Origin: Pedobacter puniceum
Lineage (GTDB): Bacteria; Bacteroidota; Bacteroidia; Sphingobacteriales; Sphingobacteriaceae
Direction: 5' to 3'
Assembly: GCF_009674685.1 (NCBI RefSeq)
Contig: NZ_WKJI01000002.1
Coordinates: 372,001 to 436,000 of the forward strand
Length of the DNA stretch: 64,000 bases
The position numbers were made by a program, and so were the translations under genes. Positions 17,751-27,059 of the stretch are shown one piece after another. The notes below the pieces were generated by a model, which did not search any database, was not told the origin of the DNA, and saw only the letters and a list, made by a program, of their open reading frames with translations. The stretch's first letter is position 1; each line of letters begins with the position of its first letter.

Positions 17751-18805
17751 ACACTTATTTTATACACAGTTTTAGATTCAAACAATTCTCCAGCATTTAG
17801 CAACACTGATGGGAAATGAGGATGGTTTGGAGAATCTGGATGATGTTGCGTTTCAAAACAAAAGCCACTTCTACGCTCATAATAATTCCCTGCTTTCCCT
17901 TTATCTTTAGCATTTAAGAAATTACCAGTATAAAATTGCATACCAGGTTCTGTGGTAAAGACTTCTAGCTTTAAGTTAGAAATATCGCCAATAGCGGTAG
18001 CAACATGGCTTAAACCATCTACACTTTTATTTAAAACAAAAGAATGGTCATAACCGCTACCGTTTAAAAGCTGTACATCTTGGTCTGCAATATCTTGAGC
18101 TATCGGTTTTAGTACACTAAAATCAAAAGCTGTATTTTCTACTTCGATAAATTTCCCCGTCGGTATACATGCTTCATTTATCTCTACAAAGCTCTGAGCA
18201 TTTATTTTTACAACGTGATTTAGAACAGTTCCGCTACCCTCTCCGTTTAAATTAAAATAAGCATGATTAGTTAAATTAATGATGGTATTTTTTTGTGAAC
18301 CAGCTTTATAATCCATCACCAGTTCATCATCATCTGTTAAAGTAAATTTAACGCTAGCTTGTATAGGACCAGGAAAACCGCCTTCGTTATCAGCATAAGT
18401 AATGCTTAACAGAACAGAATATCTATTTTGCTCAACTACATCCCAAACTTGTGCATGGAAACCATTTGTACCGCTATGCAAGTTATTTAAGCCGTTATTT
18501 TGTTCTAACTGATAAGTAATATTACCCAAACTAAACTTGCCTTCGGCAATGCGGTTTGCAAAAGGACCAGCGGTTACACCATGATATAGCTCTGAAGCGG
18601 TTAAATATTCTTGAATGCTATTAAAACCAAGCACTACATCAACCCAATTTTGCTGCTGGTCTTGAACAATAAAATGAGTGATTCTGGCACCATAATTACA
18701 AATTCCTACTTGTGTACCTTTCTGGTTTTTTAGAACTACCAAAACTGTAGATGCGCCTTTAACCTGGGTAATAAATGCTTGTTTTAAAGTCTCAAGATTT
18801 GCCAT
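17747..18805 (-). CDS. galM: Aldose 1-epimerase (mutarotase), cytoplasmic form
   Basis: 352 residues of the GalM fold with no signal peptide. Motifs: the NYGARITHF start, GPFANRIAEGKF near 92, the catalytic His of NLTNHAYFNLNGEGSG near 185, GYDHSFVLN near 250, and the catalytic Glu in FTTEPGMQFYTGN near 295. It interconverts alpha and beta anomers of hexoses. A paralogue of the lipoprotein mutarotase just upstream, with a terminator between them. Confidence 0.92.
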   Translation of the reverse strand: MANLETLKQAFITQVKGASTVLVVLKNQKGTQVGICNYGARITHFIVQDQQQNWVDVVLGFNSIQEYLTASELYHGVTAGPFANRIAEGKFSLGNITYQLEQNNGLNNLHSGTNGFHAQVWDVVEQNRYSVLLSITYADNEGGFPGPIQASVKFTLTDDDELVMDYKAGSQKNTIINLTNHAYFNLNGEGSGTVLNHVVKINAQSFVEINEACIPTGKFIEVENTAFDFSVLKPIAQDIADQDVQLLNGSGYDHSFVLNKSVDGLSHVATAIGDISNLKLEVFTTEPGMQFYTGNFLNAKDKGKAGNYYERRSGFCFETQHHPDSPNHPHFPSVLLNAGELFESKTVYKISV

Positions 18806-18829
18806 AAAATAAATAAAGCCTAAAAATAC

Positions 18830-18856
18830 AAAAAGGTAGCTCCTGGGCTACCTTTT
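18830..18856 (-). terminator. Rho-independent terminator after the lipoprotein mutarotase gene
   Basis: 11-bp perfect stem (18830-18840 with 18846-18856), loop TCCTG, and an A/T run at both ends. It separates the two mutarotase genes, which run on the minus strand. Confidence 0.87.
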
Positions 18857-18876
18857 TTATCTCCTTTACAATAAAA

Positions 18877-20034
18877 TTACTTGGTAGAAAATTTATAAAC
18901 AGTTTTAGTTTTACAAGTTTCTCCTGGTTTTAAAATGGTTGAAGGGAAACTTTTCTGGTTTGGAGAATCAGGGAAATGCTGAGTTTCTAAACACAATGCA
19001 GACCTAAATTGATAAGCTTTTCCGCCTTTACCATCTTTAGTTTCTCCTGTTAAAAAGTTACCACTATAAAATTGTAAACCAGGTTCTTCTGTTAAAACTT
19101 CCAACAAAATTCCTGTTTTAGGGCTGTACAAATTTGCTATAAGCTGTAAACCAGCTGTTTTATTTAATACGAAATTATGGTCATAACCTTTACCTCTTTT
19201 TAGTTGCTCATGGTCTTCACCTATACGGGCACCTATTAAAGTAGCTTTTCTAAAATCAAAAGGTGTGTTGGTAACATCCATTAAAGCTCCGGTAGGAATT
19301 AAACCTTCATCAACTGGGGTAATAGCATCAGCTTTGATGGTTAATAAATGATCTAGAATGGTAGAGTCGCCTTCACCATTTAAATTAAAATAAGCATGGT
19401 TAGTTAAGTTAACTGGCGTAGCTTTATCAGTAGTAGCTTGGTAGCTGATATCGATACTATTATCATCAGTTAAGGTATATGTTACATCAACTTCTAATGT
19501 GCCTGGGTAACCACCTTCACCATCTTCAGAAGTATAATGAAGTTGTAGGGTATTTTCAGTTACAGCTTTAACATCCCAAACCTGGGCATGAAAACCCATT
19601 TTACCACCATGTAAAGTGTTTACACCATCATTAGCATCTAACTTATACTCTTTACCTTCTAAGGTAAATTTAGCTTTGCCAATTCTGTTACCATAACGCC
19701 CTATTAAAGCTCCAAAAAATGGCTCTCCTTCTTTTTGAAATGTTTCTACTTCATCATAACCTAAAGAAACATCAACAAACTTCCCGTTTTTATCAGGTAC
19801 AATTATACTTACAATACGACCACCATAATTAGTGATAGCAACTTGCATATTGTTCTTATTTTTAAGCACATACAAGTTAGTTCGCTTACCTGCAATATCT
19901 TTCTGAAAGTTTACCGAATCTGGAATTTTCACCATATTTTGCATAGTATCTTGCTGATTACCTTTTTGTTGATTATTAGTACAGCTACCAAATGCTAGAC
20001 CAATAATCATACTTAAATAGAATATTCTTTTCAT
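18877..20034 (-). CDS. Aldose 1-epimerase, exported lipoprotein form
   Basis: 385 residues. An N-terminal lipobox (GLAFGSC, Cys near 18) makes this a lipoprotein, so it acts outside the cytoplasm, unlike the neighbouring GalM. The enzyme part shows GRYGNRIGKAKF, the catalytic His in NLTNHAYFNLNGEGDS, GYDHNFVLN and the catalytic Glu in TEEPGLQFYSGN. It may equilibrate sugars released by surface glycosidases before uptake. It diverges from the Nudix regulator gene across 122 AT-rich bases. Confidence 0.92.
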   Translation of the reverse strand: MKRIFYLSMIIGLAFGSCTNNQQKGNQQDTMQNMVKIPDSVNFQKDIAGKRTNLYVLKNKNNMQVAITNYGGRIVSIIVPDKNGKFVDVSLGYDEVETFQKEGEPFFGALIGRYGNRIGKAKFTLEGKEYKLDANDGVNTLHGGKMGFHAQVWDVKAVTENTLQLHYTSEDGEGGYPGTLEVDVTYTLTDDNSIDISYQATTDKATPVNLTNHAYFNLNGEGDSTILDHLLTIKADAITPVDEGLIPTGALMDVTNTPFDFRKATLIGARIGEDHEQLKRGKGYDHNFVLNKTAGLQLIANLYSPKTGILLEVLTEEPGLQFYSGNFLTGETKDGKGGKAYQFRSALCLETQHFPDSPNQKSFPSTILKPGETCKTKTVYKFSTK

Positions 20035-20156
20035 TGATTTTAGGGTTATAATTTAAATCTAATATATTAAAAATATTAAATGTAATTTTCACAATTATAA
20101 TTAATTATACAACAAATCATTTTCTCTTAGTAGATTTATGGCTTCAAGTACTTTGC

Positions 20157-20861
20157 ATGCAAAAATATTCTAAACAAACCCGTCTGCTAGTTGCTGTAGA
20201 CTGTATCATTTTTGGTTTCGATGGAGAAAAGCTTAAACTTTTACTCATACAACGTGATTTTGAGCCAGAGAAAGGCAAATGGAGTTTAATGGGTGGCTTT
20301 TTAAAGCCCAACGAAACCCCAGAAAATGCCGCAAATAGAGTTTTGAAAGAACTTACAGGTCTGGAAAATGTTTATTTAGAACAAACTGAAGTATTTGGCG
20401 ATATTCATCGCGACCCAATAGAACGTACTTTAAGTATTGCTTACCACGCCTTGGTAGATATTCATCAATATGAAAAACAACTGAGTAATGATTATCATGC
20501 AGAATGGTTTGAAATTAACCAAGTACCAAATTTAATTTTCGACCATAATCAGATGGTTAAAAAAGCAAAAGAAAAAATCAGGTATAAAGCGGCTTTACAT
20601 CCTATATTGTTTGAGTTATTGCCAGAAAAATTTACTATACCGCAGATTCTAGCTTTATACGAACAGGTATTTGATACAACACTTGATAAAAGAAACTTCA
20701 GTAGAAAGCTATTCTCTACGAGCTTAATCATCAAACAACAAGAAAAAGACAAGCTAAATTCTAAAAAAGGTGCTTTTTATTATAAACTGGATAAAGCTAC
20801 TTACAAAAGCAAATTCGAAAACTTCTTCCATTTTATTTCAAACCCTACAGAGCTTAAATAG
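20157..20861 (+). CDS. Nudix-fold transcriptional regulator, NrtR/AraR-like
   Basis: 234 residues: a Nudix domain (about 8-140) and a C-terminal winged helix (about 155-225, with FTIPQILALYEQVF). In the Nudix box (canonical GX5EX7REUXEEXGU) the REUXEE part reads RVLKEL, so two catalytic glutamates are missing. Loss of hydrolase residues plus a winged helix is the signature of NrtR-family regulators, which include AraR of Bacteroides. Divergent from a mutarotase gene, it probably controls sugar use. It overlaps the convergent SUMT gene by 8 bp. Confidence 0.82.
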   Translation: MQKYSKQTRLLVAVDCIIFGFDGEKLKLLLIQRDFEPEKGKWSLMGGFLKPNETPENAANRVLKELTGLENVYLEQTEVFGDIHRDPIERTLSIAYHALVDIHQYEKQLSNDYHAEWFEINQVPNLIFDHNQMVKKAKEKIRYKAALHPILFELLPEKFTIPQILALYEQVFDTTLDKRNFSRKLFSTSLIIKQQEKDKLNSKKGAFYYKLDKATYKSKFENFFHFISNPTELK

Positions 20862-21579
20862 TATTTAAGGCAACCACCGGACCAATGATAATTAATGCTG
20901 GATGTGTTATTTTTGCATCTTCTGCCATGGTTTGTAAATCTTTTACTTTACCCTTCACAGTCTTTTTATGTGGTAAAGATGCATGCTGTACAATAGCTGC
21001 TGGGGTATCTCCTTTATTTGCCTCTAGATAAGCAAGTGCTATATCTGCTGTTTTTTTCATCCCCATATAAATAACCACTGTAGCATTACTTTGCATAGCT
21101 AGTTTTAAATCTGCTGATAAGCTTCCGTCTTTTTTAGTTCCGGTTACTACCCAAATACTTTCACTTACAGAACGGTGTGTTAACGGAATATCTTCAAAAC
21201 CAAGTGCCTGCATGCTGCTTATTCCAGGAATATAGAAGGTTTCTATTCCATGTGCTCTTGCAAATAATATTTCTTCAAACCCTCTACCAAAAATGTATGG
21301 GTCTCCTCCTTTTAACCTAATTACCTTTCCTTTCTCAAAAGCTTTCTCTTTTATCAATTCTAGAATACGCTCTTGCGGAGTATAATCGCCATAAGGCTGT
21401 TTACCAACATAAATACACTCGCAATCTTGAGGGGCAAGTTCTAATAAAGCCTTATTTGCCAAATTATCATACAATATTACATTAGCGGTTTGTAATATCT
21501 TATAAGCTTTCATGGTAAGCAATTCAGGATCACCCGGACCAGCTCCTACTACATATAATTGGGGAAATAACGCACTCAT
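20854..21579 (-). CDS. cobA: Uroporphyrinogen-III C-methyltransferase (SUMT)
   Basis: 241 residues of the SAM-dependent tetrapyrrole methylase family: N-terminal VVGAGPGDPELLTMKA, the YDNLAN region, and GGDPYIFGRGFEE near 95, with the conserved PGISS following near 137. It makes precorrin-2, the first step to siroheme, the cofactor of the nitrite reductase encoded divergently next door. It has no CysG dehydrogenase/ferrochelatase half, so those steps must come from another gene. Confidence 0.93.
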   Translation of the reverse strand: MSALFPQLYVVGAGPGDPELLTMKAYKILQTANVILYDNLANKALLELAPQDCECIYVGKQPYGDYTPQERILELIKEKAFEKGKVIRLKGGDPYIFGRGFEEILFARAHGIETFYIPGISSMQALGFEDIPLTHRSVSESIWVVTGTKKDGSLSADLKLAMQSNATVVIYMGMKKTADIALAYLEANKGDTPAAIVQHASLPHKKTVKGKVKDLQTMAEDAKITHPALIIIGPVVALNTI

Positions 21580-21951
21580 CTACTAAAATAAAAACGGTTA
21601 AAACTATAAATAAAATTGTATTGCTAGAAATTATTATCAATACTTTAAAAAATCATTCCTTTTAAACCAAAATTTAACAAAATCAGCTTAAAAACTATAA
21701 AAAACCAAAACAAAAAGCCAAAAAATCATTTAAACACAATATTTTAAAGGCATTTTACTTGATATTTTAACACTAAACAATACATAATTTTAAAAAACAT
21801 AAAATTTATGATACAATTTTAATACTTTTTTTAGTCTTTTATTAAATTTTATATGATTTATGAAACATTTATATTAATTTTTTATAATTGTTTTTATAAA
21901 AAGCATGATTTATATCATGTTTTACTTTAAAAAAATTTAATTTATATCAAT
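21580..21951. promoter_or_regulatory. AT-rich divergent control region between cobA and nirB
   Basis: 372 bases with no ORF and very high A+T. It carries the FNR-like palindrome at 21904-21919 and, 14 bases upstream of that, TATAATTG at 21883-21890, a near match to the Bacteroidetes -7 box TAnnTTTG. No clear -33 element was seen for it. This region presumably holds the promoters for both siroheme synthesis and nitrite reductase. Confidence 0.6.
21904..21919. promoter_or_regulatory. FNR/Crp-type palindrome upstream of nirB
   Basis: CATGAT-TTAT-ATCATG, a perfect 6-4-6 palindrome centred 40 bp before the nirB ATG. The inner TGAT-N4-ATCA is the core of the FNR consensus TTGAT-N4-ATCAA. An FNR-like gene is encoded 6 kb away in the same island. 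Confidence 0.65.
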
Positions 21952-24456
21952 ATGAGCGCAAAACAGAAAAAAAACATCATAATTATTGGCAATGGAATGG
22001 TTGGATATAAGTTTTGCGAGAAAATTATTGCCAAATCTGATGACTTTAACCTTATAGTATTTGGTGAAGAACCCAGAAGAGCCTACGATAGGGTTCATTT
22101 AAGTGAATATTTTAACGGAAAAACCGCTGAAGACCTCAGCATGTCTCCAGCAAATTGGTATCAAGAAAACCACATAACCTTACATTTAGCAGATCCTATT
22201 TTAGAAATCAACAGACAAAATAAAACCGTTCATTCTCAAAAAGGCATTTTACAACCTTATGATTACCTCGTTCTAGCAACAGGCTCTTCTGCTTTTGTAC
22301 CTAACATCCCTGGTGTAGAAAAAGAAGGTGTTTTTGTATATCGCACCATAGAAGACCTAGAACTGATGAAAAACTACGCTTTAAAAGCTAAAAAAGGTGC
22401 TGTTATGGGAGGCGGTTTACTGGGTTTAGAAGCAGCAAAAGCACTGCTAGATTTAGGTATTGCAGAAACCCATGTGATAGAATTTGCTCCACGCTTAATG
22501 CCTAGGCAAATTGATAGTGCAGGAAGTAAACTTCTTCAAAATAAACTTCAAGAATTAGGGCTCCAAATACATCTTAATAAAAGTACCAGCGAAATTGTTG
22601 GTAATGGTAAAATAGAAGCCCTAGCTTTTAATGACGATACGCAACTTGAGTTAGATATGTTGGTTATTTCTGCCGGTATAAGACCAAGAGATGAACTTGC
22701 AAAACTAGCAGGCTTAGAAGTTGGCACCAGAGGCGGAATTTTAGTTAACGAGAAACTACAAACCAGTGACCCTAACATTTTCGCTATTGGCGAATGTGCT
22801 TTATACAAAGACATGATTTACGGCTTAGTAGCCCCAGGATATGAGATGGCCGAAGTTGTTGCTGCAAATATTTGTCAGCAAGAAAAGTATTTCTATGGCT
22901 TTGATATGAGCACCAAACTTAAATTGATAGGTGTTGATGTAGCCAGTTTTGGCGATGCCTTTGTTACTGAGCCTGAAGGTAGAACCATTGTTTTCGAGGA
23001 CACTCATAAAGGTATTTATAAGCGAATTAATATCACTAATGATGGAAAATATCTTCTTGGCGGTATTCTTATTGGCGATGCTGATGCCTATAACATCTTA
23101 TTACAAACGGTTAACAACAAAATTGTTTTACCACCAAACCCAGAAGATTTAATACTGGGTAGCCGTGGCGGAGAAACTGATGGTGGTGCTGGGGTTATGA
23201 GCTTGCCAGACGATGCTTTAATTTGCTCTTGCGAAGCTGTTACAAAAGGCATGATTTGCAGTGCCGTTAGCGATGGCACAGCAAGTTCTATAGACGATAT
23301 AAAAAAATGTACCAAAGCAGGTACCGGCTGCGGTGGTTGCGTTCCTTTAGTTAAAGATTTAATTACCGGAACCATGCAAGAAAATGGCGTTTACATCAAA
23401 AACGTTATTTGCGAACATTTTGATTATTCTAGACAAGAACTGCTAGATCTTATCAAAATCAATAAAATTAAAGATTATGATACCGCTTTAGACCATTTTG
23501 GTAAAGGTGATGGATGCGAGGTTTGCAAACCAGCTATCGCCAATATTTTGGCTGGTATTTGGAATGATTTAATCCTTAAACAAGACACCATACAAGATAG
23601 TAACGATAGATTTTTGGCTAATATCCAAAAAGGAGGAACTTATTCTGTGGTACCTAGAATTCCGGGCGGAGAAATTACTCCAGAAAAACTTATCGTGATT
23701 GGGCAAGTAGCCAAAAAATATAACCTCTACACTAAAATAACAGGAGGGCAAAGAATAGATTTATTTGGCGCCCACTTGAGTGATTTACCCGCTATTTGGG
23801 AAGAACTTATTGATGCTGGCTTTGAAAGCGGCCATGCTTATGGCAAATCTTTAAGAACCGTAAAAAGCTGCGTAGGAAGCACCTGGTGTCGTTTCGGCCT
23901 ACAAGACAGCGTAAGTTTTGCTATAGAAGTAGAAGACAGATACAAAGGCTTACGCTCGCCACACAAACTTAAAGGTGGTGTATCTGGCTGTATAAGAGAA
24001 TGTGCCGAAGCGCAATCTAAAGACTTTGGTATCATCGCTACAGAAAAAGGCTATAACTTATATGTATGTGGTAACGGAGGCTCTAAACCTCAGCATGCTT
24101 TATTGCTTGCCGCAGATATCGATAAAGAAACCTGCATCAAATACTTAGATAGATTTTTAATGTTTTATGTAAGAACTGCCGACCCGTTAACCAGAACAGC
24201 AACTTGGCTAAACAAGATGGAAGGCGGCATTACCTATCTCAAGAATGTAATCATAAACGATAGTTTAGGCATTGCCGAAGAACTTGAAGCTGCTATGCAT
24301 TACCATGTTGATACCTATAAATGCGAATGGAAAGCAGCCATAGAAAATCCAGAGATGAGAAAAAGATTTGCACACTTTGTAAATGCCCCAGAAGAAAAAG
24401 ACCCAACCGTAAAATTTGCCCCTATGCGTGAACAAATTAAAGCAGAGGCTTGGTAA
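21952..24456 (+). CDS. nirB: Assimilatory nitrite reductase, large subunit
   Basis: 834 residues, full NirB length. Order: FAD site (GNGMVG, 13-18), NAD(P)H site (GGGLLGLEA near 150), a BFD-like [2Fe-2S] site with Cys425, 427, 460 and 463, a second BFD-like segment, then two Nir/Sir ferredoxin-like halves and the siroheme/[4Fe-4S] ligands Cys640, 646, 680 and 684 (CX5C and CX3C). It reduces nitrite to ammonium with NAD(P)H, six electrons, in the cytoplasm with NirD. The start ATG follows the FNR-like site. First gene of a probable nirB-nirD-moaCB-moeA operon. Confidence 0.96.
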   Translation: MSAKQKKNIIIIGNGMVGYKFCEKIIAKSDDFNLIVFGEEPRRAYDRVHLSEYFNGKTAEDLSMSPANWYQENHITLHLADPILEINRQNKTVHSQKGILQPYDYLVLATGSSAFVPNIPGVEKEGVFVYRTIEDLELMKNYALKAKKGAVMGGGLLGLEAAKALLDLGIAETHVIEFAPRLMPRQIDSAGSKLLQNKLQELGLQIHLNKSTSEIVGNGKIEALAFNDDTQLELDMLVISAGIRPRDELAKLAGLEVGTRGGILVNEKLQTSDPNIFAIGECALYKDMIYGLVAPGYEMAEVVAANICQQEKYFYGFDMSTKLKLIGVDVASFGDAFVTEPEGRTIVFEDTHKGIYKRINITNDGKYLLGGILIGDADAYNILLQTVNNKIVLPPNPEDLILGSRGGETDGGAGVMSLPDDALICSCEAVTKGMICSAVSDGTASSIDDIKKCTKAGTGCGGCVPLVKDLITGTMQENGVYIKNVICEHFDYSRQELLDLIKINKIKDYDTALDHFGKGDGCEVCKPAIANILAGIWNDLILKQDTIQDSNDRFLANIQKGGTYSVVPRIPGGEITPEKLIVIGQVAKKYNLYTKITGGQRIDLFGAHLSDLPAIWEELIDAGFESGHAYGKSLRTVKSCVGSTWCRFGLQDSVSFAIEVEDRYKGLRSPHKLKGGVSGCIRECAEAQSKDFGIIATEKGYNLYVCGNGGSKPQHALLLAADIDKETCIKYLDRFLMFYVRTADPLTRTATWLNKMEGGITYLKNVIINDSLGIAEELEAAMHYHVDTYKCEWKAAIENPEMRKRFAHFVNAPEEKDPTVKFAPMREQIKAEAW

Positions 24457-24493
24457 TTTTCCATAACAGATTAAAGATTTAAACACCAAAATT

Positions 24494-24877
24494 ATGAGCG
24501 AGATATTAGAATTAAACCATCAAATAGAAACCACAGCAGTTTCTGAAAATTTATTTTTTGCTTGTTATACAGATGATGTCCCTCAAAATGGCGGAGCTTG
24601 CGTAAAATATAAAGACACACAGATAGCTATCTTCAATTTTACTCGCCGTGGAGAATGGTACGCTACACAAAACCTTTGTCCGCATAAGCAGCAAATGGCA
24701 TTATCTAGAGGGATGATTGGCAGCACCGGACATGATTGCGAACCTAAGGTTGCCTGTCCTTTCCATAAAAAAACTTTCTCTTTAAAAAGTGGAGATTGCC
24801 TTAGTGGCGATGACTATTCTATTAAAATCTACCCAGTTTTAATTGAAGAAGGTAAAGTTTATATCCGTATAGATTAA
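24494..24877 (+). CDS. nirD: Nitrite reductase small subunit, Rieske-like
   Basis: 127 residues with a Rieske fold. It retains a full ligand set, Cys-Pro-His (LCPHKQQ near 60) and CPFH (near 88), so a [2Fe-2S] cluster is likely; many NirD proteins lack it. It lies 37 bp after nirB and belongs to the same transcript. Confidence 0.9.
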   Translation: MSEILELNHQIETTAVSENLFFACYTDDVPQNGGACVKYKDTQIAIFNFTRRGEWYATQNLCPHKQQMALSRGMIGSTGHDCEPKVACPFHKKTFSLKSGDCLSGDDYSIKIYPVLIEEGKVYIRID

Positions 24878-24928
24878 AGCGTAAAAAATTTAAAGCGATG
24901 CTTACCTTTGAAGCAAAGCTATAGCAAC

Positions 24929-25879
24929 ATGAGAGATATCAGCAGCAAACAAATAACTTTAAGAAGTGCAACCGCAGTTGGAGCTATTTTTTGTTCCAAA
25001 GAAACCATTGCACTAATTAAAGAAGAACAACTTCCTAAGGGAAATTTATTTGATGTTGCTAAAGCAGCAGGCTTTATTGGTGCTAAGCTCACCCCACAAT
25101 TGCTACCACACTGCCACCCTGTTGCCATTGATGGTATGGATTTAAAATTTGAATTTTTAAACCCAGAACTTCATCAACATTGGTTTAACCAATCTTTATC
25201 AGGCAAAAGTGGCATCATCATCTATGCCGAAGCAAAATCTATTGGCAGAACAGGCATAGAAATGGAAACCTTAACTGCCGTTTCTGTAGCAGCATTAGAA
25301 ATTTACGATATGCTAAAGCCTGTTGATAAAGCATTGGAAATATCAGGGATTAAACTGCTAGATAAAAAAGGTGGCAAAAGCGATAAGAAGAAGTTCTTCG
25401 CTACCTCTCCTACTTGTGCTATTTTAGTATGCTCAGACAGTACAGCAGCAGGCAAAAGAGAAGACAAAAGCGGCATCCTTATCAAGGAAATGCTTACTAA
25501 TGTTAACGCTAATGTAACAGATTATCAAATAGTTGCTGATGATAAAACTAAAATTCAAGAAACTATTTTAGCTTGGGTAAAGCAAGACATCCACTTTATA
25601 TTTACCACTGGCGGAACAGGCCTTGGCCCACGCGACAATACCGTTGAAGCTGTTAAAGAAATTTTAGAAAGAGATGCCGATGGTATCACCGAGGCTATGC
25701 GTAATTTTGGCCAGCAACGCACCCCATTAGCCATGATGAGCAGAGGTGTAGCGGGCTCCATCTCGCACAGCTTAATTATAACTTTACCTGGTAGTACAGA
25801 TGGCGCAAGAGAATCTTTGGAAGCTATACTGCCAGCAGTTTTTCATGCCAGAAAAATGATGAAAGGCGGAGGTCATTAA
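24929..25879 (+). CDS. moaCB: Bifunctional MoaC-MoaB molybdopterin biosynthesis fusion
   Basis: About 316 residues joining two enzymes of Moco synthesis. N-terminal MoaC (about 1-145) makes cyclic pyranopterin monophosphate; it shows KGNLFDVAKAAG, LLPHCHP and the TGIEMETLTAVSVAAL region with the following K-P-V-D-K. C-terminal MoaB/MogA (about 160-316) adenylylates molybdopterin; it shows FTTGGTGLGPRDNT and LPGSTDGARES. ATG 24929 is chosen over an in-frame TTG at 24908 because the shorter form begins as MoaC proteins do. It overlaps no gene and precedes moeA by 2 bp. Confidence 0.92.
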   Translation: MRDISSKQITLRSATAVGAIFCSKETIALIKEEQLPKGNLFDVAKAAGFIGAKLTPQLLPHCHPVAIDGMDLKFEFLNPELHQHWFNQSLSGKSGIIIYAEAKSIGRTGIEMETLTAVSVAALEIYDMLKPVDKALEISGIKLLDKKGGKSDKKKFFATSPTCAILVCSDSTAAGKREDKSGILIKEMLTNVNANVTDYQIVADDKTKIQETILAWVKQDIHFIFTTGGTGLGPRDNTVEAVKEILERDADGITEAMRNFGQQRTPLAMMSRGVAGSISHSLIITLPGSTDGARESLEAILPAVFHARKMMKGGGH

Positions 25880-25881
25880 TC

Positions 25882-27057
25882 ATGATTTCTTACCAAAAAG
25901 CGCTAGAAACTATCTTATCAAAAGCAAAATCTTTTGGTACCGAAGAGGTGCATTTAGATGATGCTTTAGACCGTATCTTAGCTGAAGATATTTTTGCCAA
26001 TAGAGATTTTCCGCCTTTTAACAGAGCCGCTATGGACGGTATTGCCATCAACATCCAAGATTTAGAAAAAGGCATTTCATCATACCATATAACAGAAACG
26101 ATTTATGCCGGAGACAATAGTTTTAAAAAATTAGCAAGTGGCGAATGCTATAAAATCATGACTGGTGCTGCTGTTCCTGAAAGTGCTAATATCGTCATCC
26201 GTAACGAGGATATTTTGTTTGAAAATGGAACAGCAAAATTGAACATTGATAGTTACAAAATTTATCAAAATATTGCCCAAAAAGGACAGGATTTAAAAGA
26301 AGGCGAATTGGTTTTACAGCAAGCCAGCCAAATCAATACAGCAAAAATTGGCTTGTTAGCCTCCTTAGGGAAACACATATTAAAAGTACAAAAACTACCT
26401 CAAGTGGCTGTACTAACTACAGGAAACGAAGTTGTACCTGTTCATCAAACAGCATCGGCAACACAGATAAACAATAGCAACTTACATTTATTAAAAGCTT
26501 TACTCAAAAAACTGGGGATAAATCCTGTAAAAGCAGAGCATCTTACTGATGAAAGAGATTCACTCAAAACAGCTATTGAAAATGCACTTAGTGCAGATAT
26601 CATCATTTTAAATGGTGGTGTTTCTGCCGGAGATGCCGATTTTATACCAGAAATTTTAGAAGAATTAGGCACACAAAAGCTATTTCATAAAGCAGCCATA
26701 AGACCAGGAAAACCAATTTGGTGTGGATGTTTAAACGATAAAATTGTTTTTGCCTTACCTGGAAATCCTTTCTCTTGTTTGGTTACTTTTAAGATTTTTG
26801 TTGAGCCTTTTATTTTTTCTTGTTTAGGAATACCTAACCTAAATGAACAACTACCTTTAGGTTTTACTAGGACAGGAAAAACATCATTAGATGAGTTTTT
26901 TCCTGCTTTCAATAACCAAAAAGAACTACAGTATTTACCTATCAATGGCTCAGGAGATATTAGATTAGGATTACATGCTAATGCCATTGCATGGCACCCG
27001 GCTGAGATTACTGATTTAGAGAAAGGAGAGCCTGTTTTTTTCAAGCCCCTTCAATAA
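25882..27057 (+). CDS. moeA: Molybdopterin molybdenumtransferase
   Basis: 391 residues of MoeA: N-terminal linker and DIFANRDFPPFNRAAMDGIA near 35-53, then the MoaB-like catalytic domain (about 170-310) with TTGNEVV, NGGVSAGDADF and the LPGNPFSCLVTF loop. It inserts molybdate into adenylylated molybdopterin, using the product of the MoaB half encoded just before it. Its end is 2 bp from the convergent FNR-like gene, with no terminator between. Confidence 0.94.
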   Translation: MISYQKALETILSKAKSFGTEEVHLDDALDRILAEDIFANRDFPPFNRAAMDGIAINIQDLEKGISSYHITETIYAGDNSFKKLASGECYKIMTGAAVPESANIVIRNEDILFENGTAKLNIDSYKIYQNIAQKGQDLKEGELVLQQASQINTAKIGLLASLGKHILKVQKLPQVAVLTTGNEVVPVHQTASATQINNSNLHLLKALLKKLGINPVKAEHLTDERDSLKTAIENALSADIIILNGGVSAGDADFIPEILEELGTQKLFHKAAIRPGKPIWCGCLNDKIVFALPGNPFSCLVTFKIFVEPFIFSCLGIPNLNEQLPLGFTRTGKTSLDEFFPAFNNQKELQYLPINGSGDIRLGLHANAIAWHPAEITDLEKGEPVFFKPLQ

Positions 27058-27059
27058 TT

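Noticed and set aside
18830-20034. Second mutarotase as an assembly duplication
   Set aside because: The two proteins differ widely and only one has a lipoprotein signal, so they are true paralogues.
20157-20861. Annotating the Nudix protein as an active hydrolase
   Set aside because: Two glutamates of the Nudix box are replaced and a winged helix is attached, which fits a regulator better.
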